The notes: generated by a model not told the origin, from the letters alone. Positions 1 to 9,095 are shown, numbered from the stretch's first letter. The stretch is 64,000 nt of DNA from Bacillus sp. 522_BSPC (GCF_001076885.1 NZ_JVDT01000149.1:1-64000); one strand, 5' to 3'. Translations and numbers: made by a program.

Positions 1-198
1 GTAATTTAATTACATTATAGTTCGTGTTTGTTTTTGATTGAAATGCTTATGTCCCAGCCTCTTTCCTACGATTAGTCAAGTAGTTATTTAAAAAATATTT
101 GAACTTGATAGTACTATTTTTGAGCATGTCAAATAACCTCAGCTATTCTATTAATTTTTTCAAACTGTGGTATTTTGTGGTATACTTTTTATGTGTTA

Positions 199-1415
199 TT
201 ATTGGTCCTTAGAGACCGTGTACGAGTATTCGTACTTTGTATTGTTCCTGACCATGGAATAGATACATTTCAATAGCTTGTTCATGCAAGCAACAGTGGC
301 AACCCTGTCCTTTTTGGCTTGAGGTTGCTTTTTTAATTTATAATAATAATCCACAATGTGATTGGGGGCAGCTTTTTGTTGGCGTATCATATTCTTAACG
401 ATAAGATATAAGACTTTTCTTCCTTTTGGATTTCCACGTTTATTGATATGGTCTTGACCTGCATATTTACCAGATTGATACCTTCTAATATCTATGCCGA
501 TAAAGGCGTTCACTTTTTTATGATTAGAAAAGCGTGACAGATCGCCTATCTCCCCAATAAGGAGTGCTGCGCTAATCTCCCCAATGCCAGGAAAACTAGT
601 AAGTAACTGGAATTCTGAAAGTTGTCGGGCCTTCATAATTAATTGTTCTGAAACCATTTTTTTTCCTCTAATAGATGAAGAAGTTGTCGTGCATAATATT
701 GAACTTTTTGAGTTGGAACACTATCTGGTGAAACAGCTGGATAAGATTCTTGCGCGTATTCAATGAGTAACTTCGCCTTCTCCATAGCTCGATTTTCTGA
801 TATCTTCTTATGCGTAGTTTTCATCAATAAATTTTTGATCTTGGTTCTACTTGTCTGTAATACTAATTCAGGGTGTGGGAATAACTCTATTAGTGTTAAA
901 GCATAAGGCGTTACTCTACTGGAAAAGAATCGTTCAAGCTCCGGAAAGCTTACTTGAAGTGCATGGTGCAAGTACATCCGTGTATGTTTTATTTGTCCTT
1001 CTATTTCTTGATAGAAGCGCGAAAGATCACGAAGTTCTGTATAAATTTCAGGTTGTTGTACTTTTTCTGATCGATCCACAAATGGATGAATTTGTGCTAA
1101 TTTATGGGCATCATGTTTGTCTGTTTTCCAGCTTCTGAGTGTTCCCTGTTCTAGTTGTTTTTTGGCTTCAAGAGGATTTAACAAGAAATAGGTTAAATTG
1201 TTTTTCTGACAAAAGGTCTCCACTGGCTTCGAATAGATACCAGTTGATTCAAAAACAATTTTAGGTTCTTCTGGAAGGCTATAAATCTCTTCTAATAATG
1301 CTTGAAACCCAAACTTATTGTGAAGAATTTCCCCTTCTGAAAGACATGTTTGGCCGTCATATAAGACTTTGTAACTTTTCCCCATAGAAATATCTAAAGC
1401 AATAATTAATTCCAA
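199..1415 (-). pseudogene. IS110-family transposase, split by a -1 frameshift
   Basis: Two minus-strand reading frames join into one protein of about 405 residues, the usual IS110 size. The upstream part carries the RuvC-like DEDD domain: an ALDIS motif near its start, FESTG, and KTDKHDA. The downstream part is the Transposase_20 domain with FPGIGE and the YQSG motif that holds the family's catalytic serine. The break lies at a run of eight A on the coding strand (657-664 on the plus strand). Re-reading one base there moves EEKK into MVSEQ and restores the domain. The start chosen is TTG at 1415, behind GAGAGG; an upstream ATG at 1457 is also open. All catalytic residues seem present, so this is either a recent break, a homopolymer error, or a product made by slippage. 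Confidence 0.8.
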
Positions 1416-1459
1416 TGTTTTTCCTCTCTCTTCTTTATCATTTTGAAAGATCTTCACTT

Positions 1460-1610
1460 ATTCATTTCGATTCCAATTTCCTATACACGAGCTCCTTGGC
1501 CCCAACATACTTAAAGCTGATTCAAAAATGAAAGTGAAGAAGCTCCGTTTATCATTCGGATTCGAGATCCCTGAGGCTGGTCGAGCTTTCTTTCACTTCT
1601 CACTATAACT
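1460..1610 (-). ncRNA. Candidate IS110 bridge-RNA region
   Basis: The segment upstream of the transposase is strongly structured. Arms at 1530-1544 and 1584-1601 pair over about 15 bp with small bulges, and the enclosed loop holds a second small hairpin (GGAT/ATCC, 1558-1570). Elements of the IS110 group encode a bridge RNA in the non-coding end upstream of the transposase; position and size fit. Target- and donor-binding loops were not resolved, so the assignment is inference. Confidence 0.35.
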
Positions 1611-1623
1611 TAAAAAGAAAAAT

Positions 1624-1659
1624 AGTGGGCAAAGTCATCCGTCGATGACCTTACCCACT
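1624..1659 (-). terminator. Strong hairpin with T-rich tail on the minus strand
   Basis: Fifteen-base arms (1624-1638 and 1645-1659) pair with two mismatches around a six-base loop. On the minus strand the hairpin is followed by ATTTTTCTTTTT, as in an intrinsic terminator. It could shield the transposase from outside transcription or be a host terminator next to the insertion point. Confidence 0.5.
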
Positions 1660-2141
1660 AATCTTAGTATGTTTTTATGTTCTAATTTAATAAAATAGTG
1701 CTTCCCCATGAAATTAATAAAGGAAGCTATTTTGAGAAAATATATTCATCCTTTTATCAAAGCTTGGAACAAAATAGGATAAAAAAAGAATAAATGAATA
1801 AAATAATTTTTGTTGCCTTTTTAAAGAACTATAAGTGACAGGAGTGGAAGATTTTACAGCTGCCTATTCTATAGTTCTAACAATTAACATGTACTCATAA
1901 GTTGAAAGAGTAGAAACAGTAGGGACTGTTAGTTAAAAGAAAGAATTGCTAATACATTTTAATAGGTGCAAACAGATACAATGCATGTTTAGTAAAAAAA
2001 TTGATTTTACTGTATATCTGTATATGAAGAGGAGGAATCTATGTAAATGTCAATTGCAATAGGTGAATTTTAAATGGACCTCTTCATGCAAATTTTCCAT
2101 ACAAGACTGTCTTTTGATACGAAAGGAAAAGGAGGATACTA
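1660..2141. other. Intergenic region with a start-stop minicistron
   Basis: About 480 bases without a convincing gene. A near-perfect Shine-Dalgarno (GAGGAGG, 2029-2035) is followed at 2041 by ATG directly joined to TAA, then by an eight-codon frame at 2047. Nine-base arms ATGAAGAGG (2024-2032) and CCTCTTCAT (2079-2087) pair exactly and would bury this ribosome site. The rest is AT-rich with nothing recognisable. Confidence 0.5.
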
Positions 2142-2909
2142 ATGGGAGACTATATTAGGCGAATACTTATAGCCGCTATTATGCTATTATTTATAAGTTT
2201 ACTGTTTTTAGGGGGCAAGTATTCACAAGCAAAAGCATTTTCCCTCGCTGACCGCACAAAAGCATGGACTTGGCCAAGTGAAGGAATAATAACGGATACC
2301 TTTAATACAAGAAATGGGACACATAAAGGAATAGATATTGCAGGAGATCTTGGAGACAAAGTGTATGTGGTAGATGAAGGGGTCGTAACAAAATCCTATT
2401 ATTCTCAATCCTATGGCAATGTTATTTTTGTTAAACATGAAAATGACTTAGAAACGGTCTATGCTCATCTAAATAAACTGCTTGTAAAGGAAAAACAATT
2501 GGTAAAAAAAGGGGAATTGATTGGTGAAATGGGGAATACAGGATATTCCTCTGGTGTACATTTACATTTTGAAATACATAATAAAGAGTGGACCATTACA
2601 AAAGAAAATGCAATAAATCCAATTTTAGTATTAGGAAATGTACAAGTAGGTCAGACTGTAAAAATAGCTGTGCAAGAAGAGGTAGAGGATGTAGTAACAG
2701 AACCCATTCACTCTCCTAAAAAAAATTTGCTTCTAGAGGAAGAAAAAAAGTTGGAAGAAGAGTATATAAAGAGAAGCATGCAGAAAATGGAGCTGGAATT
2801 GGAGAAAGAAGATGACTCAGAATATACAACGATACCATATAAGAAGGCAAGTATATATCTAAAAAGCAGTGAGTATCTTATAGAAGATAAAAATGAGGAA
2901 TTTACTTAG
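2142..2909 (+). CDS. Secreted M23-family peptidase (LytM domain)
   Basis: A predicted exported zinc endopeptidase acting on peptidoglycan peptide bridges. Residues 1-32 form a signal peptide or signal anchor ending in AKA, with the hydrophobic core at about 8-24. The M23 domain spans roughly 45-165, with zinc ligands H61, D65 and H142 and catalytic-type H109 and H140. This is the complete ligand set, so it is probably active, unlike SpoIIQ of B. subtilis, which lacks one ligand. Residues 170-255 are highly charged and coiled-coil-like, with no LysM or SH3 domain. The start has a strong AAAGGAGG site. It stands alone between the IS110 element and ribU, with its own terminator. The family call is firm; the exact role (sporulation, germination or wall turnover) is unknown. 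Confidence 0.85.
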   Translation: MGDYIRRILIAAIMLLFISLLFLGGKYSQAKAFSLADRTKAWTWPSEGIITDTFNTRNGTHKGIDIAGDLGDKVYVVDEGVVTKSYYSQSYGNVIFVKHENDLETVYAHLNKLLVKEKQLVKKGELIGEMGNTGYSSGVHLHFEIHNKEWTITKENAINPILVLGNVQVGQTVKIAVQEEVEDVVTEPIHSPKKNLLLEEEKKLEEEYIKRSMQKMELELEKEDDSEYTTIPYKKASIYLKSSEYLIEDKNEEFT

Positions 2910-2998
2910 AATGTATAGGAATAGGTAAAGTGAGTTAGTTTCTTTCATGAGAGGAATCAACCGAATCCTTTTATTAAAAAAGGCTAACGGCAAAAAGC

Positions 2999-3054
2999 GT
3001 TCACAAGATACTATCCCGAAGTTAAAGAATAATAGTATTTTGTGAACTCTTTTT
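2999..3054 (+). terminator. Intrinsic terminator after the M23 gene
   Basis: Arms of about 16 bases with one mismatch (2999-3014 and 3032-3047) are followed by TCTTTTT. It ends the M23 peptidase transcript and separates it from the riboswitch unit. Confidence 0.75.
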
Positions 3055-3117
3055 GAGTGAAAATAAGTCTTTTATATGTGAAATTGTGAACAATAAATGA
3101 AGTTCTAAGCAAACTTC

Positions 3118-3147
3118 TTCACAAATATTGTTTGTTTCATGTATAAT
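3118..3147 (+). promoter_or_regulatory. Sigma-A promoter for ribU
   Basis: TTCACA at 3118-3123 (five of six to consensus) and a perfect TATAAT at 3142-3147 are 18 bases apart, about 30 bases upstream of the FMN aptamer. Confidence 0.6.
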
Positions 3148-3178
3148 AACAATTGTAAAACAACAAATTAATATTGGT

Positions 3179-3310
3179 CTATCTTCGGGGCAGGGTGAAA
3201 TTCCCGACCGACGGTGATGAGTCTTGCACTCAAAGTCCGTGACCCTACTTCGGTAGGTTGATTTGGTGAAATTCCAAAACCGACAGTAAAGTCTGGATGG
3301 GAGAAGATGG
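3179..3310 (+). promoter_or_regulatory. FMN riboswitch (RFN element)
   Basis: Conserved RFN blocks are visible in order: ATCTTCGGGGCAGGGTGAAA, TTCCCGACCG, ACGGTGATGAG, AGTCCGTGACCC, a variable hairpin with a CTTCGG loop, TGGTGAAATTCC, ACCGACAGT and AGTCTGGATGGGAGAAGAT. It lies between a sigma-A promoter and an intrinsic terminator, with ribU downstream. This fits transcription attenuation: bound FMN favours the terminator and lowers transporter synthesis. Confidence 0.97.
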
Positions 3311-3375
3311 AGGTTCTGCAATCGTTCAAAATAGCTTTTTAGAACGTTTATTAAGAATGCAACCTTTAAACTACT

Positions 3376-3407
3376 CCCTCAAGTATATCTTTAGCTTGAG
3401 GGTTTTT
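3376..3407 (+). terminator. Riboswitch-controlled terminator
   Basis: CCCTCAAG (3376-3383) pairs with CTTGAGGG (3395-3402), followed by TTTTT. It sits between the FMN aptamer and ribU and is the likely expression platform. Confidence 0.85.
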
Positions 3408-3482
3408 ATTTGCAGTATTCTTAATAAATTGCTGAATCTTTCTTCTTAGGTAGATGGATCCTAAAAAGAAGGAGAGAAGAAA

Positions 3483-4064
3483 ATGAAGAAAAAAATGAAT
3501 GTAAGAAAGTATGTTTTGATTGGGATGATGAGTAGTTTAGCTTATGTGTTAATGATGCTTAAATTTCCAATTCCACCATTTCCAAGCTACTTAAAAGTTG
3601 ACTTTAGTGATATTCCAGCTTTAGTTGCAGCACTTATTTTAGGACCTGTAGCAGGAATATTAGTTGAATTGATAAAAAATATATTGGATTATTTAATAAC
3701 AGGAAGTGAAACAGGAATTCCAGTTGGTCATTTTGCTAATTTTATCGCTGGAATCTCATTTATACTGCCAACCTATTTTATTTATAATAAAATTAAGTCA
3801 AAAAAAGGGATGGCTATCGGTTTAACATTAAGTATTTTAATCATGACTGCTTTATTAAGTCTATTTAATTACTTTATCATGCTACCTTTCTATAATGCGT
3901 TAATGAAAATTCCGAATGATACTACTATATTAAGACAAACAATTATTTCCGCAATTATTCCATTCAATTTATTAAAAGGGATAATTATTTCAATAATCTT
4001 TACGTTAGTATTTTCAAAAATGGGTGTATGGATTAATAAACAAATTCCATCACGAAATGTTTAA
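3483..4064 (+). CDS. ribU: Riboflavin transporter, ECF S component (RibU/YpaA)
   Basis: The substrate-binding membrane subunit that takes up riboflavin with the shared ECF module (energy-coupling factor ATPases and T component, not in this window). The 193 residues form about five to six membrane segments. The N-terminal segment and the KFPIPPFPSYLKVDFSDIPA region match the RibU pattern, in which the loop after the first helix helps bind flavin. The ATG has a GGAGAG site. Control by the FMN riboswitch directly upstream fixes the substrate class. The gene is monocistronic: a strong hairpin terminator follows. The same gene next to fer is known in B. subtilis as ypaA/fmnP. Confidence 0.95.
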   Translation: MKKKMNVRKYVLIGMMSSLAYVLMMLKFPIPPFPSYLKVDFSDIPALVAALILGPVAGILVELIKNILDYLITGSETGIPVGHFANFIAGISFILPTYFIYNKIKSKKGMAIGLTLSILIMTALLSLFNYFIMLPFYNALMKIPNDTTILRQTIISAIIPFNLLKGIIISIIFTLVFSKMGVWINKQIPSRNV

Positions 4065-4102
4065 TCTTAAGGGACAGGGAAAAAAGCATGTCAGCTAGCG
4101 AT

Positions 4103-4150
4103 AAACACGAATGGTTATGCGGTAATATACGTATAACCATTCGTGTTTTA
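4103..4150. terminator. Terminator downstream of ribU
   Basis: Sixteen-base perfect arms (4103-4118 and 4133-4148) surround a 14-base loop. The 5' arm starts with AAA and the 3' arm ends with TTT, so it may work in both directions. Confidence 0.75.
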
Positions 4151-4430
4151 AGTTTTATCAAGAAGGTTTCAAAACAGTCTGTTGCTATTACTCGCAGTTT
4201 GAATACACTGCGCTTTCCGTGGGGCTGCACGAAAAGTATAGTTTCTTCCAATTAAATAAGGGTTGATTTATTTGAAAACGAATGAAATACCCAAATTTAA
4301 AAGTCGGCCACCAACAATTATGGTTAAATTGCAGTTTTTCAGTGCCCTCTTTTCGCCTAGTAGGTCACCTTTTTTTCGCTAATCCTATAGGGAGTATCAT
4401 CTCTTACACTTTATACGGCTTAATAAATAA

Positions 4431-4463
4431 AAAGCAGAAAGGATACATAATTCCTTTCTGCTT
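4431..4463 (-). terminator. Terminator of fer
   Basis: AAAGCAGAAAGGA and TCCTTTCTGCTTT form a 13-bp perfect stem. On the minus strand it is followed by a T-rich stretch, and it lies 19 bases past the fer stop. Confidence 0.75.
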
Positions 4464-4481
4464 TGTTTATGATAAAGAAAA

Positions 4482-4754
<273 letters not shown>

Positions 4755-4760
4755 TCATAC

Positions 4761-4787
4761 GGAGTATATACATGACTAGCATACTCC
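4761..4787 (-). promoter_or_regulatory. Inverted repeat over the presumed fer promoter
   Basis: GGAGTAT (4761-4767) and ATACTCC (4781-4787) are exact inverted arms 13 bases apart. On the minus strand the left arm contains TATACT, a good -10 placed about 30 bases upstream of the fer start. The arrangement suggests an operator, but no regulator can be named. Confidence 0.35.
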
Positions 4788-4954
4788 TTACTATTATCTT
4801 ATTGTAAGACTGAATCTTTAACTTTTCAATAAAAAAGAGACAGAAAAAGTAGAAAGTAAGAATAACTTTTCTTAAAATAGTCAAAAATTCAAGCAGTTTT
4901 TATAAAGATTAATGCTCTCTTCACTAAAAATATTAGATGTTGGGAGATCAAAGT

Positions 4955-4984
4955 TCACTTAACAATTAAATTCATGTTAAAATA
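4955..4984 (+). promoter_or_regulatory. Promoter for ypbB-recQS
   Basis: TTCACT at 4955-4960 and an extended -10 (TG, one base, TAAAAT at 4979-4984), 18 bases apart, lie 60 bases ahead of the chosen ypbB start. Confidence 0.45.
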
Positions 4985-5043
4985 AAAGAAATATTACAAA
5001 CAAATTTCAACAAAATTTGTCGAATATAGAGGAAGATGAATGT

Positions 5044-6090
5044 ATGTCCTTTTTGAAAATAATTATTCTTAACTGTTTATATAAAATGAATGGAGAAAGG
5101 ACCATATACTCCATCCTTCATATATTAAATGGCAAAAAATCATCCCAAACAATCCAAGATATTCATATCTTTCAGTTAACCTCCTTATATCAGTCCTTTC
5201 CTATGTTATCAAGAGAGCAATTAGAGGAAGTTATTCAAACATTATATAAGGAAAAATGGCTTGTACAGTCTTTAGATAATCATTATTTTATTAATGATAC
5301 TAGAAAGGGAGAGTTGGAGAATTTGTTAAAGGATAATCCACTTCCAAATTATTTAAATGGTTGGAAATTTCATGCCATTACAGAGCCTTTTTGGCAGAGA
5401 TTGTCTTTATTTATACAAGTTGCTTCCCATTTGTCTGGAAACAGTATTCGATATATACCAGTACAAAGAAATCCTGTGACCCAATTATGGCTGAAAGAGA
5501 CTCTCCATTCAATAGCTATAGATAGAAGTAACATTAATAAGTACCTTTATAAAGATTTAGTAAAATGTCTTGAGGAGATTGAAATAAATCCAGCAATCCT
5601 GATTAACAGATTAACAGGTTTAAAAAAAATAGGTCTTACGTCAGATCAAGCTGCATTAGAAATGAAAATGGATCCCTCCTTATATCAGTTATCTTTTCTT
5701 GCTATTCTTCATTTTATGATAGAAAGAATCCTTTCTAATAAGGAGGACTATTCCTTATTATGTTATATGATTGAAGATAATAAAAAAAATTATACGTTAA
5801 CGGCTTCAACAGCAAAAACATATGATCTTATTCAAAAAGGCCATAATATAGAGGAAATTGTTCATTTAAGAAATTTAAAACAAAGTACAATTGAAGACCA
5901 TATTATTGAAGTATTATTAAATGTTCCTGCATTTCCAGTTCATAGTCTTGTGAGCGAGGAAAAAATGACGAGAATTAAAGATAGCATCGAGCAATCATCG
6001 TCTAAATCATTAAAGGTAATAAAGCAACAATTACCAGATGTCTCTTATTTTGAGATACGTGTGGTGATGGCAAGGTATGGTGATTCATGA
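5044..6090 (+). CDS. ypbB: YpbB, helix-turn-helix partner of RecQ
   Basis: A 348-residue protein always found upstream of recQS in Bacillaceae; its biochemical role is not established. The C-terminal third (about 250-340) is the helicase-associated helix-turn-helix domain also found at the C-terminus of RecQ proteins (TAKTYDLIQKGHNIEEIVHLR). In effect this lineage carries that RecQ module on a separate polypeptide. ATG 5044 is chosen because GAGGAAG lies eight bases upstream; an in-frame TTG at 5017 has no such site. The stop overlaps the recQS start (ATGA), so the two are translationally coupled and the products probably act together. Confidence 0.85.
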   Translation: MSFLKIIILNCLYKMNGERTIYSILHILNGKKSSQTIQDIHIFQLTSLYQSFPMLSREQLEEVIQTLYKEKWLVQSLDNHYFINDTRKGELENLLKDNPLPNYLNGWKFHAITEPFWQRLSLFIQVASHLSGNSIRYIPVQRNPVTQLWLKETLHSIAIDRSNINKYLYKDLVKCLEEIEINPAILINRLTGLKKIGLTSDQAALEMKMDPSLYQLSFLAILHFMIERILSNKEDYSLLCYMIEDNKKNYTLTASTAKTYDLIQKGHNIEEIVHLRNLKQSTIEDHIIEVLLNVPAFPVHSLVSEEKMTRIKDSIEQSSSKSLKVIKQQLPDVSYFEIRVVMARYGDS

Positions 6091-7583
6091 TGAAATTAGA
6101 AGACAAACTAAAAGAGTACTTTCAATTAACCCAATTTCGTGGAGGACAGAAAGAAACGATTGCGTCGGTTCTTAATCATAGAGATACGCTGGCGATGCTG
6201 CCAACTGGAACAGGAAAGTCGTTATGTTATCAGTTTGCCGGAATGCTTCTCGAAGGTACCGTCATCATAATATCTCCACTTTTATCTTTAATGCAGGATC
6301 AAGTAGAACAAATGAAGATGAAAGGGGAAAAAAGAGTAGTTGCTTTAAATTCCTTTCTAACACCAGGAGAAAAGCAACGGGTACTTAAACGAATTAACCA
6401 ATACAAGTATATTTTTATTTCCCCAGAAATGATTTCTATGACTCATATCCTTGAAATTTTTCAACGAATGAAGATTTGCTTATTTGTAATTGATGAAGCA
6501 CATTGTATTTCACAATGGGGATATGATTTTCGACCAGATTATCAAAAATTAGGAAAAATTCGACAAAAATTGAATAATCCTTTGACATTAGCTTTGACAG
6601 CGACAGCTACAGAAGAAATTCGCAAGGATATTAAGAGGTCGTTAAATCTAGAAAATGTTGAGGAGATTATTTATTCTGTTGATCGACCTAATATTGCTAT
6701 TAATATTGAAGAATTAGCACATACCCAAGAAAAAATGGAGAAGCTTCTTGCAAATATTCAAGCGCTTGATGGGCAGGGAATCGTCTATTTCTCTAGTAAA
6801 AAGTTGGCTGAACAGACTGTTGCTTTCTTAAAAGAAAGAGCTTCGAAACGAATAATGGCCTATCATGGAGGAATGTCCCAGGAAGACCGAATCCTCGTGC
6901 AACAACAATTTCAAGCTGGTCAGCTAGACGTTATTTGTGCTACAAGTGCATTTGGAATGGGGATTAATAAGGAAGACATCCGCTTCATTATCCACTTTCA
7001 TATGCCTACACAATTAGAATCTTATCTTCAGGAAATTGGAAGAGCAGGAAGGGATGGGAACCAGAGTGTGTCGATGGTTCTTTATACACCAGGCGATGAA
7101 TGGATTGCTTATCAGTTAATTGAATCGGAGTTGCCAGATGAGCTTCAGATTAATAAATGGAAAGCACTTTTAAGGAAATACCGAACATTTGATGATTGGA
7201 TGAAAAATGAAAGTTATCAGTTACAAATGCTTTTTTCTGAAATACAGTGGCGAGTTTTGGAATCATATATTGAGCCAAAAAATAAATCAATGGAAGAATT
7301 GTGGCATTCTCTAGAATTATATTGTAAGTTCCGTGAAGAAAGAGTGAAAGTAAAAAAACAGAAAATACAAGAACTGATAGCTTGGTTACATTCTGAAACA
7401 TGTAGAAGAAAGTATATTATGGAATATTTCGGAGAAAAGTACAAAAGCAAAAGAAAAGAAAAATGCTGTGACAGATGTGGATTGGAGTTATCTGATTTCT
7501 TTCAAAGTAAGAACAATAGACAGGATATGCCACAAGTTGATTGGAAAGAGCAGTTAGCTTTTATTTTAAATATAAAAAAGTAG
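6087..7583 (+). CDS. recS: ATP-dependent DNA helicase RecQS (YpbC)
   Basis: A short RecQ-family 3'-5' helicase for recombination and fork repair. Walker A is GTGKS (41-45), Walker B DEAH (136-139), SAT-type motif III is ALTATAT, and motif VI is QEIGRAGRDG near 315. A C-terminal zinc-binding region carries several cysteines (ETCRRKY and EKCCDRCG). At 498 residues it lacks the HRDC and winged-helix parts of full RecQ; the upstream ypbB supplies a related helix-turn-helix. Four-base overlap with ypbB and three bases to the next gene show one operon. Confidence 0.93.
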   Translation: MMKLEDKLKEYFQLTQFRGGQKETIASVLNHRDTLAMLPTGTGKSLCYQFAGMLLEGTVIIISPLLSLMQDQVEQMKMKGEKRVVALNSFLTPGEKQRVLKRINQYKYIFISPEMISMTHILEIFQRMKICLFVIDEAHCISQWGYDFRPDYQKLGKIRQKLNNPLTLALTATATEEIRKDIKRSLNLENVEEIIYSVDRPNIAINIEELAHTQEKMEKLLANIQALDGQGIVYFSSKKLAEQTVAFLKERASKRIMAYHGGMSQEDRILVQQQFQAGQLDVICATSAFGMGINKEDIRFIIHFHMPTQLESYLQEIGRAGRDGNQSVSMVLYTPGDEWIAYQLIESELPDELQINKWKALLRKYRTFDDWMKNESYQLQMLFSEIQWRVLESYIEPKNKSMEELWHSLELYCKFREERVKVKKQKIQELIAWLHSETCRRKYIMEYFGEKYKSKRKEKCCDRCGLELSDFFQSKNNRQDMPQVDWKEQLAFILNIKK

Positions 7584-7586
7584 GGT

Positions 7587-8192
7587 ATGAAAATGAATAA
7601 AGCAAAATATACGGAGTTAATTAACCAATTGACAGATCGTGATCTATTGAAAAATGTATATATGACCCAAGTTATCCTATTAATTATAGCTTTCTTTCTA
7701 CATATGATTATATTTAGATGGAATCCTCCAATTACCGAGTTATTTAAGTATGAATGGACAGATTTTATAATTGGAATCATTGCGGCACTTGTGGTTGTAA
7801 TATTTGATATTTGGTTGATGAATCGGTTTACTACTCATTATCATGATGATAGTGGTGTGAACAAACGAATTTTTCAAGATAGACATCCTTTTCATATTGC
7901 GTTCATAGCATTAATAGTAGCATTTAGTGAAGAATTACTTTTTCGTGGTGTCATCCAGTCTAATTTAGGGCTAGTTCTAAGTTGTCTTCTTTTTGCTATT
8001 ATGCATTATCGGTATTTATTCAATCCTTTTTTATTTGCTAATGTTGTATTAGTAAGTATTGTTATTGGAGTCTTATATGAAGTGACAGAAAATCTTTGGG
8101 TTACAGTGATTATGCATTTTCTTATTGATTTCCTGCTCGGTTGTATTATTCGGTTTAATTTGTATCAAAAGGAAATTTGCGTATCAAAGTGA
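7587..8192 (+). CDS. ypbD: CPBP-family intramembrane metalloprotease (YpbD)
   Basis: A 201-residue protein with about five or six membrane segments. It carries the CPBP/Abi signature: SEELLFR with E115, E116 and R120, then histidines in IMHYRY and VIMHFLID. These residues form the presumed metal site of CAAX-protease-like enzymes. The substrate is unknown. It follows recQS by three bases and probably shares its transcript. Two ATG codons (7587 and 7593) are possible; neither has a strong ribosome site. Confidence 0.87.
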   Translation: MKMNKAKYTELINQLTDRDLLKNVYMTQVILLIIAFFLHMIIFRWNPPITELFKYEWTDFIIGIIAALVVVIFDIWLMNRFTTHYHDDSGVNKRIFQDRHPFHIAFIALIVAFSEELLFRGVIQSNLGLVLSCLLFAIMHYRYLFNPFLFANVVLVSIVIGVLYEVTENLWVTVIMHFLIDFLLGCIIRFNLYQKEICVSK

Positions 8193-8246
8193 ATGTTCGG
8201 TGGAGGAAAAGCTCACTTATTGGGGAATTGTTAGGATGGGATGTAA

Positions 8247-8963
8247 ATGAAAAAAGAAGATCCATATAGGGTTCAAGCTGAATTACAGAAACAACGTTTA
8301 AAAAAGGTGACAAAGGAAGAGGAAAAATCCGAGGAACGAGCGGAAGAATCTTCATTGCCTTCAAGAAGCGCTGTTCATAAAAATAAAAAGAAAAAATTTA
8401 AAGTTCCAATAATTAGTTTATTAGCATTTATATTTGTGCTCTTGCCAGTTGTCTTATTATTAATAAATAGTTTATTAAATGGAAAAGATTTTTCTAATCT
8501 TTTATCAACAGAAAATACTCCTAGTTTATTTGAAAATGTAAATATACAAAAAGAAAATCCATCCAATAATAAATCAAATCAGGACAAAACGGAAGAAGGA
8601 GAACAAGAAGAATTAGTGATAGATAGTAATACAACCGAAACAGAAGAAGAGGAAGATGTACCTACAGATAATTCAAAAGAAAAAACGGTAGAAGAAGAGG
8701 ATAAAGCAACAAAGGAAACGACTGAATCGGAACAAACAAGTGAGAATCCGCCAAAAAATGAAGAAACGGAAGAGGTCATGGAGCAAGCAAATGCAAATGA
8801 GAAGATAGTATATCATACTGTCGAAAAAGGAGAAAATTTATATCGAATCGCTTTAAAATATTTCCCTAATGGGGATGGAATCGAAAAAATAAAATCCGCT
8901 AATAATATGACAAATGACCAAGTTCAGTTAGGACAAACGTTAAAAATTGTACTTGAACAATAA
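8247..8963 (+). CDS. ypbE: Membrane-anchored LysM protein (YpbE)
   Basis: A 238-residue protein with a charged cytoplasmic head, one membrane helix at about 51-73, and a Glu/Lys/Thr/Asn-rich spacer (about 95-185). One LysM peptidoglycan-binding domain follows at the end (about 190-236, beginning YHTVEKGENLYRIA). It probably tethers the membrane to the wall; no enzymatic domain is present. It lies in the ypbD-ypbE-ypbF order known from B. subtilis. The linker is of biased composition and should vary between relatives. Confidence 0.87.
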   Translation: MKKEDPYRVQAELQKQRLKKVTKEEEKSEERAEESSLPSRSAVHKNKKKKFKVPIISLLAFIFVLLPVVLLLINSLLNGKDFSNLLSTENTPSLFENVNIQKENPSNNKSNQDKTEEGEQEELVIDSNTTETEEEEDVPTDNSKEKTVEEEDKATKETTESEQTSENPPKNEETEEVMEQANANEKIVYHTVEKGENLYRIALKYFPNGDGIEKIKSANNMTNDQVQLGQTLKIVLEQ

Positions 8964-9095
8964 TTAATTAATTCTAACTTGTCCACTAACTACATATATA
9001 TTTATAAAGCGATTGATAAGTTATGTTGCTTACACATGAGGTCTATGTGAAGAACAGATACTTTAAAATTGTGCTATTTAAAGGAGGGAGCGACT

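Larger units (their letters stand above)
199..1610 (-). mobile_element. IS110-family insertion sequence (ends undetermined)
   Basis: The span covers a frameshifted IS110-type transposase plus the structured non-coding segment upstream of it. IS110 elements usually lack terminal inverted repeats and make no obvious target duplication, so the true ends cannot be read here; they may lie as far out as position 1 on one side and about 1620 on the other. Gene order resumes its Bacillus-like pattern only from about 3.1 kb. Family assignment rests on the transposase. Confidence 0.7.

Noticed and set aside
639-766. Plus-strand 60-codon frame in the IS110 region
   Set aside because: It is antisense to the transposase and is a shadow of it.
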